Below are positions 1-5,389 of a stretch of DNA of 14,049 nt, piece after piece. This DNA is from an archaeon (lineage in GTDB: Archaea > Thermoproteota > Nitrososphaeria > Nitrososphaerales > CADDZS01). A model generated the notes under the pieces. The model was not told the origin of the DNA and did not search any database. It saw nothing but the letters and a program-made list of their open reading frames with translations. A program made the position numbers and the translations under genes. The stretch spans positions 11,204 to 25,252 of the forward strand of contig JAJYUX010000013.1 of assembly GCA_021792315.1 (NCBI GenBank), in the 5' to 3' direction. The first letter of the stretch is position 1. Each line of letters starts with the position of its first letter.

Positions 1-262
1 TTTTTGAATGTGATTGAAAGAAAGTGCTTGCCACGTCATACGAATTTGCCGCAACCGGTCCCGAATATTCGTACCCAGCATGGGGCACTATGAGGCACTC
101 CAAGTCAAAGGTCTCCAAGCCGCTCCGAGAGGCCCCTTGGGGGAAATAACCCGGACCTATATGGTGTGTGAAAGAACGATGAATTGACTCGAAGAGTTCA
201 TCCTTTTCTGCAGGGTAGAACGCGCCAGCTACTGCGGGCAATCTAGTCGTATCCGTGTCCAA
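1..262 (-). CDS. MEMO family protein (AmmeMemoRadiSam B-like), N-terminal part, cut by the window edge
   Basis: The first 87 codons are present; the rest lies beyond the left edge. The translation begins MDTDTTRLPAVAGAFYP and continues to a V-P-H-A-G-Y motif near residue 60. Both are hallmarks of the MEMO family, which has a fold related to class III extradiol dioxygenases; the His of PHAGY belongs to the putative metal site. Cellular function in archaea is not settled. The start must be TTG at 262: an in-frame TAA lies only 15 bases upstream and no ATG or GTG falls between. It follows rps2 by 36 bp on the same strand and is probably co-transcribed. MEMO next to rps2 is an arrangement I recall from other archaea. 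A pair of inverted repeats occupies the gap before the start. Family identity is strong; function is inferred only from family. Confidence 0.9.
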   Translation of the reverse strand, partial: MDTDTTRLPAVAGAFYPAEKDELFESIHRSFTHHIGPGYFPQGASRSGLETFDLECLIVPHAGYEYSGPVAANSYDVASTFFQSHSK

Positions 263-270
263 GGTAGAAA

Positions 271-302
271 CCTTAGATTAAGGATGGCTTTCCAATCCTT
301 AA
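271..302 (-). repeat. Nested inverted repeats between rps2 and the MEMO gene
   Basis: TTAAGGAT at 278-285 and ATCCTTAA at 295-302 form a perfect 8-bp inverted repeat with a 9-base spacer, spanning the rps2 stop codon. A second, mutually exclusive one, CCTTA (271-275) and TAAGG (279-283), shares the middle arm. No T-run follows in the direction of transcription, so it does not look like an archaeal terminator. It could be an RNA hairpin 9-40 bases before the MEMO TTG start, a processing site, or a protein-binding dyad. Function is unknown. Confidence 0.5.
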
Positions 303-1000
303 GAACTTTCGAAAGCGGTCTCTTCGTCGTCTTCTTCAACGAGTTTCGTTTCGAAATCGTTTATCGTGTGCTTCATCTGTTGTTCTGAAGTGATTGCTCC
401 GGAATGCATCAACACATATCTAGCAAGCAACCAGAAAATAGCAGCAAGGGCACTCCTGCCTCTGTTATTTGCGGGAATCACAATGTCGACACTTGCCGTC
501 ACATTGTCCGTATCGCAAATTGCAACCACAGGAATCCCTAGCTTTGAGGCCTCATCTAATGCTTGAAAATCAACAGCAGGATCTGCCACCACGACAATTT
601 CCGGATCCAAGTGCTGAGGATACAAGGGATTAGTAAATGTCCCTGGCATAAAGCGGCCGGTTAGCGCAATTGCACCAGTAGCCTCACAGAACTTTTCAAT
701 TGGTGTCTTTGCGTATTCTCTCGCTGAATAAACGACTACTCTAGAAATCTCTGACCTCGCAATGAATTTAGCGGCGATATCGATTCTACCCAAAGTCTTT
801 GAAACATCAATGACATGTAGTCCATTCGCTTGCGTTCTACTTACAAAGTGATCCATGCTCTTCGTTTTTACAAGAGTCCCAATACGGATTCCTGTTGAGA
901 GAAGAGCTCTCTCGGAGAGCCCTGGAGCAAGCGTCGCTTCAGCAGAGCCCTCCTCTTCTACCTCGTCAGGCTGAGCCAAATAACAAAACCGGTAAGACAC
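299..1000 (-). CDS. rps2: 30S ribosomal protein uS2 (archaeal S2/Sa type)
   Basis: Component of the small ribosomal subunit. Recognisable S2 blocks are GIRIGT near residue 37, a G-L-H-V-I-D-x-x-K-T stretch near 60, G-R-F-x-P-G-T-F-T-N near 114, and P-V-V-A-I-C-D-T-D-N near 158. The protein ends in a strongly acidic tail (EEDDEE). At 233 residues it is slightly long for an archaeal S2. The start is uncertain. The frame opens with GTG at 1000, but a TATA box at 1015-1022 predicts transcription starting near 992, which would leave that GTG outside the message. TTG at 979 would then be the first usable codon and would remove seven residues (MSYRFCY). The gene is preceded by the metalloprotease gene and followed by MEMO on the same strand. 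The product call is firm. Confidence 0.95.
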   Translation of the reverse strand: MSYRFCYLAQPDEVEEEGSAEATLAPGLSERALLSTGIRIGTLVKTKSMDHFVSRTQANGLHVIDVSKTLGRIDIAAKFIARSEISRVVVYSAREYAKTPIEKFCEATGAIALTGRFMPGTFTNPLYPQHLDPEIVVVADPAVDFQALDEASKLGIPVVAICDTDNVTASVDIVIPANNRGRSALAAIFWLLARYVLMHSGAITSEQQMKHTINDFETKLVEEDDEETAFESS

Positions 1001-1014
1001 AAATGTTTTTTCAG

Positions 1015-1022
1015 TTTATAAA
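1015..1022 (-). promoter_or_regulatory. Probable TATA box of rps2
   Basis: TTTATAAA lies in the 47-bp gap between the metalloprotease stop and the rps2 frame. An archaeal TATA box centred here would start transcription about 25 bp downstream, near 992. That gives rps2 (and MEMO) its own promoter, and suggests the TTG at 979 rather than the GTG at 1000 as start. Confidence 0.5.
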
Positions 1023-1047
1023 ATGGTTACCATTGGCTGAGTCGCAT

Positions 1048-1587
1048 CTATCTGATGTAGCTTGTACTAGAGCTGTCAAATTTTCTGACAACCTCGTAGT
1101 CCCTAGAATTCGACCCATTTGAAAAGTTAAGTTGAGGATATGTCTCCAACCAATTTGAGTTGGCAAATCTAGCCGCCGGATGATCTAGTCCAAGTGTATT
1201 CTTGCAAATCATCAGAGCGAGGTTCCTAACTCGTTTCTCTTCTAGGTAACCAAGACTATGCAAATATTCGTGTAACAGCACCATAAAAATGAACGCGTTT
1301 ACTTCTCTAGGATTCCTAGTTACTCGTTTCAAATCATTGATGAGCGACATATTTACTACTATAACATTCGAGCCCACGGGATAGTAAGCTCCAACTTCAT
1401 TTGACATACTTGTCAGAACAAGGCTCAATCCTGCCCTGTGAGCTCCGAGTTCCTCTTCAACCACTCTCTTGACAATTTCGAATAGTTCATCGAAATTCTG
1501 CGCAATGTCCACACTTCTCCTTCGCTCCGCCCTAAACGTAGAGGAAATGTCAAAGAATCTCTTGGAGCTAGAATCGCCGTCTGTCAA
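1048..1587 (-). CDS. Small HExxH zinc metalloprotease-like protein
   Basis: A 179-residue soluble protein with no signal peptide or membrane segment. Residues 106-110 read H-E-Y-L-H inside a hydrophobic helix (A-F-I-F-M-V-L-L before it), the standard zinc-binding and catalytic signature of zincin peptidases. The motif continues S-L-G-Y-L-E, so Gly113 sits where metzincins have their turn glycine and Glu116 where they have the third zinc ligand (normally His or Asp). His136 (G-L-D-H) is another ligand candidate. The N-terminal 30 residues are Ser/Arg-rich and likely flexible. It starts with TTG, whose last two bases overlap the thioredoxin TGA stop, so translation is probably coupled to thioredoxin. 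I do not recognise a named family; similar minimal HExxH proteins occur in archaea without known substrate. Peptidase activity is inferred from the motif alone. Confidence 0.75.
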   Translation of the reverse strand: MTDGDSSSKRFFDISSTFRAERRRSVDIAQNFDELFEIVKRVVEEELGAHRAGLSLVLTSMSNEVGAYYPVGSNVIVVNMSLINDLKRVTRNPREVNAFIFMVLLHEYLHSLGYLEEKRVRNLALMICKNTLGLDHPAARFANSNWLETYPQLNFSNGSNSRDYEVVRKFDSSSTSYIR

Positions 1588-1916
1588 ATGATGTGATTCC
1601 TTTGCAACATTTTCTCGTAAAACTCTGACGGTGCCGCACCTATGGCTTGATCTAGAGCTTTTCCGTCTTTGAACACCACAATGGTGGGAATGCTCATAAT
1701 GTTGTACTTCATCGCGAGTGCCTGATTATCATCGACATTTACCTTGACGACTTTTAATTTGTCTCCGAACTTCTGTGCTAGTTTCTCGATAGTTGGCGAC
1801 ACCATTCTACATGGCCCGCACCATGGTGCCCAGAAATCAACTACCACCGGAACGTTCGCTCTTTCCACTTCTTGCTGCCAGTTGTTGTCTGTGCCTTCAA
1901 CTGTTTTAATCGACAT
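1584..1916 (-). CDS. trxA: Thioredoxin
   Basis: A cytosolic thiol-disulfide reductase of 110 residues, the normal size for a single thioredoxin domain. The active site W-C-G-P-C is at residues 32-36 (Cys33 and Cys36), preceded by the buried Asp27 of V-D-F-W. The cis-proline is Pro77 in S-I-P-T, and a V-V-F-K-D-G-K strand-turn follows. All key residues are intact, so it should be active as a reductant, presumably with a thioredoxin reductase encoded elsewhere. The ATG at 1916 lies about 26 bp after a TATA box, suggesting a leaderless message. The stop overlaps the start of the metalloprotease gene, forming a two-gene unit in front of rps2. Confidence 0.96.
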   Translation of the reverse strand: MSIKTVEGTDNNWQQEVERANVPVVVDFWAPWCGPCRMVSPTIEKLAQKFGDKLKVVKVNVDDNQALAMKYNIMSIPTIVVFKDGKALDQAIGAAPSEFYEKMLQRNHII

Positions 1917-1940
1917 AAGCTGATTATATCTCCGAAATGA

Positions 1941-1948
1941 TATTTAAG
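1941..1948 (-). promoter_or_regulatory. TATA box of the thioredoxin-metalloprotease unit
   Basis: On the minus strand the sequence reads CCCTTAAATATC, with the TATA core at 1941-1948. A start site about 26 bp downstream falls near 1919, three bases before the thioredoxin ATG at 1916. This is the classic layout of a leaderless archaeal transcript, and no Shine-Dalgarno sequence is seen. Confidence 0.6.
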
Positions 1949-1981
1949 GGTTATCTCCCGAAATTCCGCGACTAAACCCAA

Positions 1982-2266
1982 TCAAGACTTGACTAGTTTG
2001 AAGCAAATCTTTCGCCGACCTGTCTCAGACTCCATCTTTCTCAGATATGTGCTTACGACGCCAATTCGTTCCAGAAGATCCATATGATCCATCACTGTTG
2101 AATACGAGGCTCCCGTCTCCTTTGCCAAGTCCTCTGCTGTTTTGTCAGATTTGGATAGTGACTCGAGTATTCTAACTCGTGTGTCGCATGGTGTTATTAA
2201 TTTGAAGTCTCCTAGTTCAATCACGCAGAATGAGCCCATGCGACTGGAAATCTGTTTTATTCTCAA
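1982..2266 (-). CDS. Small winged-helix (ArsR-like) DNA-binding protein
   Basis: A 94-residue basic protein. Residues 27-80 match a winged helix-turn-helix: T-P-C-D-T-R-V-R-I-L-E-S-L (helix 1), A-E-D-L-A-K-E-T-G (helix 2), S-Y-S-T-V-M-D-H-M-D-L-L-E (recognition helix), then G-V-V-S-T-Y-L-R-K and G-R-R-K-I-C-F-K-L-V as wing and last strand. No metal-binding Cys pair typical of ArsR/SmtB sensors is seen, so the inducer, if any, is unknown. The frame begins at TTG 2266; an internal ATG at 2239 would give 85 residues and keeps the whole domain. It lies 75 bp after rpoN on the same strand. A palindrome sits in that gap and may be its own operator. Role: probably a local transcription regulator, target not known. 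Confidence 0.8.
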   Translation of the reverse strand: MRIKQISSRMGSFCVIELGDFKLITPCDTRVRILESLSKSDKTAEDLAKETGASYSTVMDHMDLLERIGVVSTYLRKMESETGRRKICFKLVKS

Positions 2267-2319
2267 ACGTCCACAAATCTTCCAAGAAATACCACCCTTT
2301 TCAGGCTTTACGTACTCAA

Positions 2320-2333
2320 CCCGATGAATCGGG
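2320..2333. promoter_or_regulatory. Palindrome between rpoN and the winged-helix gene
   Basis: CCCGATGAATCGGG is a perfect 6-bp inverted repeat around a 2-base centre, 8 bp after the rpoN stop. A TTTTAAT stretch, a possible TATA element, abuts it at about 2335-2341. It could be an operator through which the downstream winged-helix protein controls its own gene, or a small hairpin at the end of the rpoN message. No T-run follows, which argues against a terminator. Confidence 0.4.
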
Positions 2334-2341
2334 ATTAAAAC

Positions 2342-2578
2342 CTAGAATCTATCGTTCGAAAACTCGACGTGTCGCTTCCAAAGGGCTTCGTTATAGGGCA
2401 TTAGCTGGTCAATTACGTCCATGCTAGAGATTAGCATTCTTCTACAACAGTATCTCCTTAGCCCAATCGAGTCGAGAACTTGGTTAGGTTCTTCGCCGTT
2501 CTTCACTCTATTTGCAAACTCACTATACTTGTCGGCGACGAGTTTGCCGCATGTGAAGCATCGGACTGGAATGATCAA
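2342..2578 (-). CDS. rpoN: DNA-directed RNA polymerase subunit Rpo10 (N)
   Basis: A zinc-bearing subunit of archaeal RNA polymerase, the counterpart of eukaryotic RPB10, which sits with Rpo3 and Rpo11 in the assembly platform. The signature is complete: [11 protein letters not shown] at the N-terminus with Cys7 and Cys10, then R-Y-C-C-R-R with Cys44 and Cys45 as the other zinc ligands. Length 78 residues is slightly above the usual 65-75. The start is TTG at 2578: the frame is closed by the rps9 TGA nine bases upstream, and the conserved M-I-I-P opening fits only this codon. An AGGTGAG Shine-Dalgarno-like stretch overlaps the rps9 stop, so translation is likely coupled. It is the last gene of the rpoD operon; the customary neighbour rpoK is not seen after it. 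Confidence 0.96.
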   Translation of the reverse strand: MIIPVRCFTCGKLVADKYSEFANRVKNGEEPNQVLDSIGLRRYCCRRMLISSMDVIDQLMPYNEALWKRHVEFSNDRF

Positions 2579-2584
2579 CCAATC

Positions 2585-2992
2585 TCACCTGTATGATTTT
2601 TGCTTTCGTCGTCTCGCGCCTGGCCCTCCGAACTTTTTAGTTTCAGATTGTCTCGCGTCACCCGAAAGAAGGTGCACATCATGTTCAATAATCCTCTTTC
2701 TAAGTTCCTGACCCCGTGTCCAGTCAACCAGCGCCTTAGATATTGCCATGGATGCAGCCTCAGCTTGACCCATGAACCCTCCTCCTGAAACCCTGACGTT
2801 GATGTCGACTTTATCTCTGAGTTCACCAGCCAGAACTAGTGGAGTCATTATCCTTTGTCGCGCCACCCCTGGTGTGATGATTTCAGCAGGAACATTGTTG
2901 ATTCGAATTTTCCCCGTGCCCGGCATTATTGCTGCCGTAGCTCGTGCTTGTTTTCTAGAGCCAGAGTACAACTTTGTCTTTTTTCCAGGCAT
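2585..2992 (-). CDS. rps9: 30S ribosomal protein uS9
   Basis: Small-subunit protein whose C-terminal tail reaches the P-site tRNA. S9 features seen: S-G-S-R-K-Q-A-R-A-T-A near the start, G-K-I-R-I-N, V-S-G-G-G-F-M-G-Q-A-E-A, the D-x-R-Q-S-E-x-K-K-F-G-G-x-G-A-R block, and the invariant basic end R-R-K-Q-K-S-Y-R. I place the start at ATG 2992 (135 residues), not the longer frame to 3022. The ATG opens the canonical MPGKK sequence, follows the rpl13 stop by five bases, and has GGAGTG about 10 bases upstream. Downstream, its stop overlaps the ribosome-binding site of rpoN. Confidence 0.96.
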   Translation of the reverse strand: MPGKKTKLYSGSRKQARATAAIMPGTGKIRINNVPAEIITPGVARQRIMTPLVLAGELRDKVDINVRVSGGGFMGQAEAASMAISKALVDWTRGQELRKRIIEHDVHLLSGDARQSETKKFGGPGARRRKQKSYR

Positions 2993-2997
2993 ACCGA

Positions 2998-3471
2998 TTA
3001 CACTCCTGAAGCTCCTTTCCAACCTATTCTTTGCGCAATTTCTCCCAGCGGGACATAATAGGCTAGTGGCTTTGATGCTTTGGCTTCTTCAAAATTATTG
3101 AATGTGACTTTCGCGTATTGTTTAGGTGTCTCGGAGTAGACGCGGAGCCTCTTGAGAGCTGAGACTCCACTTGATTTGGTTCTCGGGATCATGCCCCTAA
3201 CCATTCTTGTGAAGATCATCTCAGGAGTTCTTGGATGAAAAGGACCGTGTTTTGGGTGCACGACGCTGGCAATCTTTAATCGCTCAAAAAAGTCGAACAT
3301 AACGTTTGATCTTGAACCAGAAAAAAGTGCGCGTTCTGCGTTCACCACAACCACGTTATTTCCGACCAAGAGTAATTTTGCAACCTTTGAACTGAGTCTT
3401 CCTGCAATTTGACCACTCGCATCGACATAGATAGTCTTGGACTCCGACGTGGGTTTTGCCGTACTAGCCAA
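2998..3471 (-). CDS. rpl13: 50S ribosomal protein uL13
   Basis: Large-subunit assembly protein of 157 residues. The family pattern is visible: Y-V-D-A-S-G-Q-I-A-G-R-L-S-S near residues 15-28, V-V-V-V-N-A-E-R-A (37-47), H-P-K-H-G-P-F-H-P-R-T-P-E, then R-x-V-R-G-M-I-P-R-T-K-S-S-G and a rLrVY segment. It starts at TTG 3471, inside the last codons of rpl18e (8-bp overlap). An in-frame TAA two codons upstream excludes a longer form, and no ATG precedes the conserved domain. Part of the rpoD operon, between rpl18e and rps9, as is usual in archaea. Confidence 0.95.
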   Translation of the reverse strand: MASTAKPTSESKTIYVDASGQIAGRLSSKVAKLLLVGNNVVVVNAERALFSGSRSNVMFDFFERLKIASVVHPKHGPFHPRTPEMIFTRMVRGMIPRTKSSGVSALKRLRVYSETPKQYAKVTFNNFEEAKASKPLAYYVPLGEIAQRIGWKGASGV

Positions 3472-3823
3472 GAATTATCACATCCTTAACTTCTCGAGTT
3501 GATTTAGCAAACTCCGCAATTTCAAGACATTTCCCGCCAGAAGCAACGATTTTCGCTTTTGCTCCCTGAGAAAAAGACAACGCCGCAACAGTCACTTTAT
3601 GATTAATAGAACCCGAGCCGAGGACTTTGCCAGGAACTATTATCTTCGATCCGTCTCTTGTATTTCTCGAGATATCTGCGACATTGACGGAGGCACGATT
3701 CTTCCGAGAGGAGAGAATCCTGTCTGAAACGTTCATCCATAATTGCTTCTTGGATATCTTCGAAAGTTTCTGGAGTTCTTTTCCGACATTTAGTCTTAGT
3801 CTGTTCTCTTTCATCTCAATCAC
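3464..3823 (-). CDS. rpl18e: 50S ribosomal protein eL18 (L18e)
   Basis: Archaeal/eukaryotic large-subunit protein in the L15/L18e fold. Recognisable segments are R-A-S-V-N-V-A-D-I-S-R, the strongly conserved V-P-G-K-V-L-G-S-G-x-I-x-H-K-V-T-V-A-A-L (residues 63-82), and G-A-K-A-K-I-V-A-S-G-G-K near 88. Length 119 is normal. The frame opens with GTG at 3823, which overlaps the rpoD TGA (GTGA). ATG at 3814, three codons on, has GAGTGAT just before it and may be the true start. Bacteria lack this protein, so it also marks the window as archaeal. Confidence 0.95.
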   Translation of the reverse strand: MIEMKENRLRLNVGKELQKLSKISKKQLWMNVSDRILSSRKNRASVNVADISRNTRDGSKIIVPGKVLGSGSINHKVTVAALSFSQGAKAKIVASGGKCLEIAEFAKSTREVKDVIILG

Positions 3824-4452
3824 TCGGCTGCTACAAGCGTTGCAAACTCAGTAAGGTTCTTCTGTAATTTCTCAATTGCACGAACGAAAATTTCTGGAGC
3901 CGGGATAGAACCGACCGATTCAATATACAACTCAAATTCGTCTGGCTTGCCTGTCTCTATCAAAACTGATGCGGACGCCGGTTGCCACTTTGCATGTTCA
4001 CTACCCTTGCCCAACCTTGCATACGCTTCTAGTTTTATCTTCTGACCAGGTGCCAATTTCACAATGGGTACATTGTCGGCGATTGGCTTCGTATCAGGAT
4101 CTTCGGATACCAAGTCGCTTGAATTCACTGTACGAACCTTGTCGTTCGCCTCCGCATCTAGAACTAAAAGCACTCGGCATTTTTGACAGCCCAGGGGATT
4201 CTTACAATCACACTCTTCTGGCAAGTTGTACCTGTTCAGATCAGTCTTTAGCGGTATCAGTCCTAATCTGTGGGCAACTAGTTCGTCGAACATCACGGAA
4301 GAATTTTCCAAAATGACCACATCATCAATCGCCATAGTGGGAACCTGCGAAATGGCGATCCTCCTGATCGCATTTGCGTAAGCTCTCTCGACATTCTTGA
4401 GGCGAAGACGAATTCGTGAGGGGCTGGACTCGATGACATCTATAGAAACCAA
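3820..4452 (-). CDS. rpoD: DNA-directed RNA polymerase subunit Rpo3 (D)
   Basis: The alpha-like assembly subunit of archaeal RNA polymerase (RPB3/RPAC40 homologue; unrelated to bacterial sigma-70 RpoD). It pairs with Rpo11 and nucleates the enzyme. Seen: the dimerisation domain with A-N-A-I-R-R-I-A-I-S-Q-V-P-T-M-A-I-D (26-43), H-R-L-G-L-I-P-L (61-68), and an insertion with Cys81, Cys83, Cys89 and Cys92 (C-x-C-x5-C-x2-C). Archaeal D subunits carry zero, one or two iron-sulfur clusters here; this one keeps a single four-Cys motif and, at 210 residues, is shorter than the roughly 260-residue two-cluster forms. The start is TTG 4452: an in-frame TAG lies nine bases upstream, and GAGGAG lies about 11 bases before the codon. 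First gene of the operon. Confidence 0.96.
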   Translation of the reverse strand: MVSIDVIESSPSRIRLRLKNVERAYANAIRRIAISQVPTMAIDDVVILENSSVMFDELVAHRLGLIPLKTDLNRYNLPEECDCKNPLGCQKCRVLLVLDAEANDKVRTVNSSDLVSEDPDTKPIADNVPIVKLAPGQKIKLEAYARLGKGSEHAKWQPASASVLIETGKPDEFELYIESVGSIPAPEIFVRAIEKLQKNLTEFATLVAAE

Positions 4453-4530
4453 GATAGCCTACACTCCTCGCCGCAAAGCTAGTAAGGACAAGCGAAACAC
4501 CAAGCGTAACATACAAATGTTCCAACATCG

Positions 4531-4540
4531 GTTTAAAACT
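4531..4540 (-). promoter_or_regulatory. TATA box of the rpoD-rpl18e-rpl13-rps9-rpoN operon
   Basis: The 135-bp gap between the GPN gene and rpoD contains AGTTTTAAAC on the minus strand. Transcription would start near 4510 and give an untranslated leader of roughly 55-60 bases, longer than elsewhere in this window and containing a GAGGAG ribosome-binding site. Upstream, a T5 run at 4561-4565 (TTTTTCTGATTT on the minus strand) is a plausible transcription end for the GPN gene. Confidence 0.45.
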
Positions 4541-4587
4541 TTAACGGTCGCTTAAATCAGAAAAACATCTGCATTTGCGGTCTAATA

Positions 4588-5358
4588 TCATTCCTCGTTT
4601 TCTTCGCCCAAATTCATCTGTCGAGTTATCACAGCACTGAGCTCAATCATGCCCTCCCTCGTCGTAGCAGAGACAGGATATAATTCCTGTCCAGCGCCTG
4701 CTCTAGCAAGATCGCGCAAAACGAAAGAATCAAGCTCGTAGCTGCTTCTTGATTCCTTCATCAAGTCTTCTTCAAGTTTCCTTGCATTAGAAGACCAAGA
4801 CATCACTTTCTTAAGGTTGGGGCCGAGAAGATCTTTCCTTGAAAGTACAGAAATTTGTGGGGCGTGCAATCTAAGTTGAATTGAGGCTCCCAGCAATGCT
4901 ATGCTTATGAAGTTGCTTGGTGTTGCGACCAGAGTGGAATCAAATAGGAACAAAACTGTCTTTCCTTCGGATTGTATGTTCTCGACGATGTATGGTCCGC
5001 TGTCGCGATAGGCAAACAGTTCAATTTGACCAGGCGAATCGAATATCACGTAGTCAGGATTGATCGAATCCAAAGACTCCTGAATGTCATTGAGTCTAGT
5101 CGCGATAAGGTCGGCTGCCATTATTAGAGCACCGTTTGGACCCAGCTGGTAATTCTGCATTACAGTTGAAATGTCCAACATATCTCGAATGTCAATGTCA
5201 GGTTCGTAGGGAAGTTCCTGCACTCCAGGATCCAGATTAACCGATGCTACTGTCGCATTTCTCTCCTCATACCAGGGTAGCAGAGCTGCACAAAGAGTTG
5301 ATTTTCCAGAACCCGCCGTTCCGGCAAGGAAGATTGATTTCACGAAAATCAACTTCAT
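4588..5358 (-). CDS. GPN-loop GTPase (archaeal XAB1/Gpn-type)
   Basis: A dimeric GTPase of the SIMIBI class, 256 residues, typical of the family. Motifs in order: P-loop G-T-A-G-S-G-K-S-T (13-21); N-L-D-P-G (41-45); the family-defining G-P-N-G-A-L (73-78); switch II D-S-P-G-Q-I-E-L-F (107-115); and a G4-like S-R-K-D-L (173-177) in place of canonical N-K-x-D. The C-terminus holds V-S-A-T-T-R-E-G, the G5 region. Eukaryotic Gpn proteins help assemble and import RNA polymerase II; archaeal homologues are of unknown role. The gene sits directly upstream of rpoD on the same strand, which would fit a role in polymerase assembly but is only positional evidence. ATG at 5358 is the likely start; GTG six codons in (V6) is an alternative. 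Confidence 0.93.
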   Translation of the reverse strand: MKLIFVKSIFLAGTAGSGKSTLCAALLPWYEERNATVASVNLDPGVQELPYEPDIDIRDMLDISTVMQNYQLGPNGALIMAADLIATRLNDIQESLDSINPDYVIFDSPGQIELFAYRDSGPYIVENIQSEGKTVLFLFDSTLVATPSNFISIALLGASIQLRLHAPQISVLSRKDLLGPNLKKVMSWSSNARKLEEDLMKESRSSYELDSFVLRDLARAGAGQELYPVSATTREGMIELSAVITRQMNLGEENEE

Positions 5359-5365
5359 TTTAAAT
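5358..5365 (+). promoter_or_regulatory. Probable TATA box of the CinA-like gene
   Basis: TTTTAAAT overlaps the first base of the divergent GPN gene. A transcript start about 26 bp downstream (near 5388) falls just before ATG 5390, so the message would be leaderless. This supports 5390 over the upstream GTG 5372 and ATG 5375, which would lie outside the transcript. Confidence 0.5.
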
Positions 5366-5389
5366 TGCCTAGTGATGAAGGTTTCCCAA

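Noticed and set aside
2993..3022. Extension of rps9 upstream to TTG 3022.
   Set aside because: It overlaps the end of rpl13; ATG 2992 has a good GGAGTG ribosome-binding site and opens the conserved S9 sequence.
2772..4316. Long plus-strand frames opposite rps9, rpl13, rpl18e and rpoD.
   Set aside because: They are antisense to conserved ribosomal and polymerase genes and show no family motifs.
4325..4528. 67-codon minus-strand frame between the GPN gene and rpoD.
   Set aside because: Most of it overlaps the start of rpoD in another frame and the rest is the rpoD leader; no motif supports it.
5372..5378. GTGATGA, matching the C box of archaeal C/D sRNAs (also at 10274-10280).
   Set aside because: Both copies coincide with start-codon regions, and no CTGA D box, inner C'/D' pair or flanking stem is found at the right distance.
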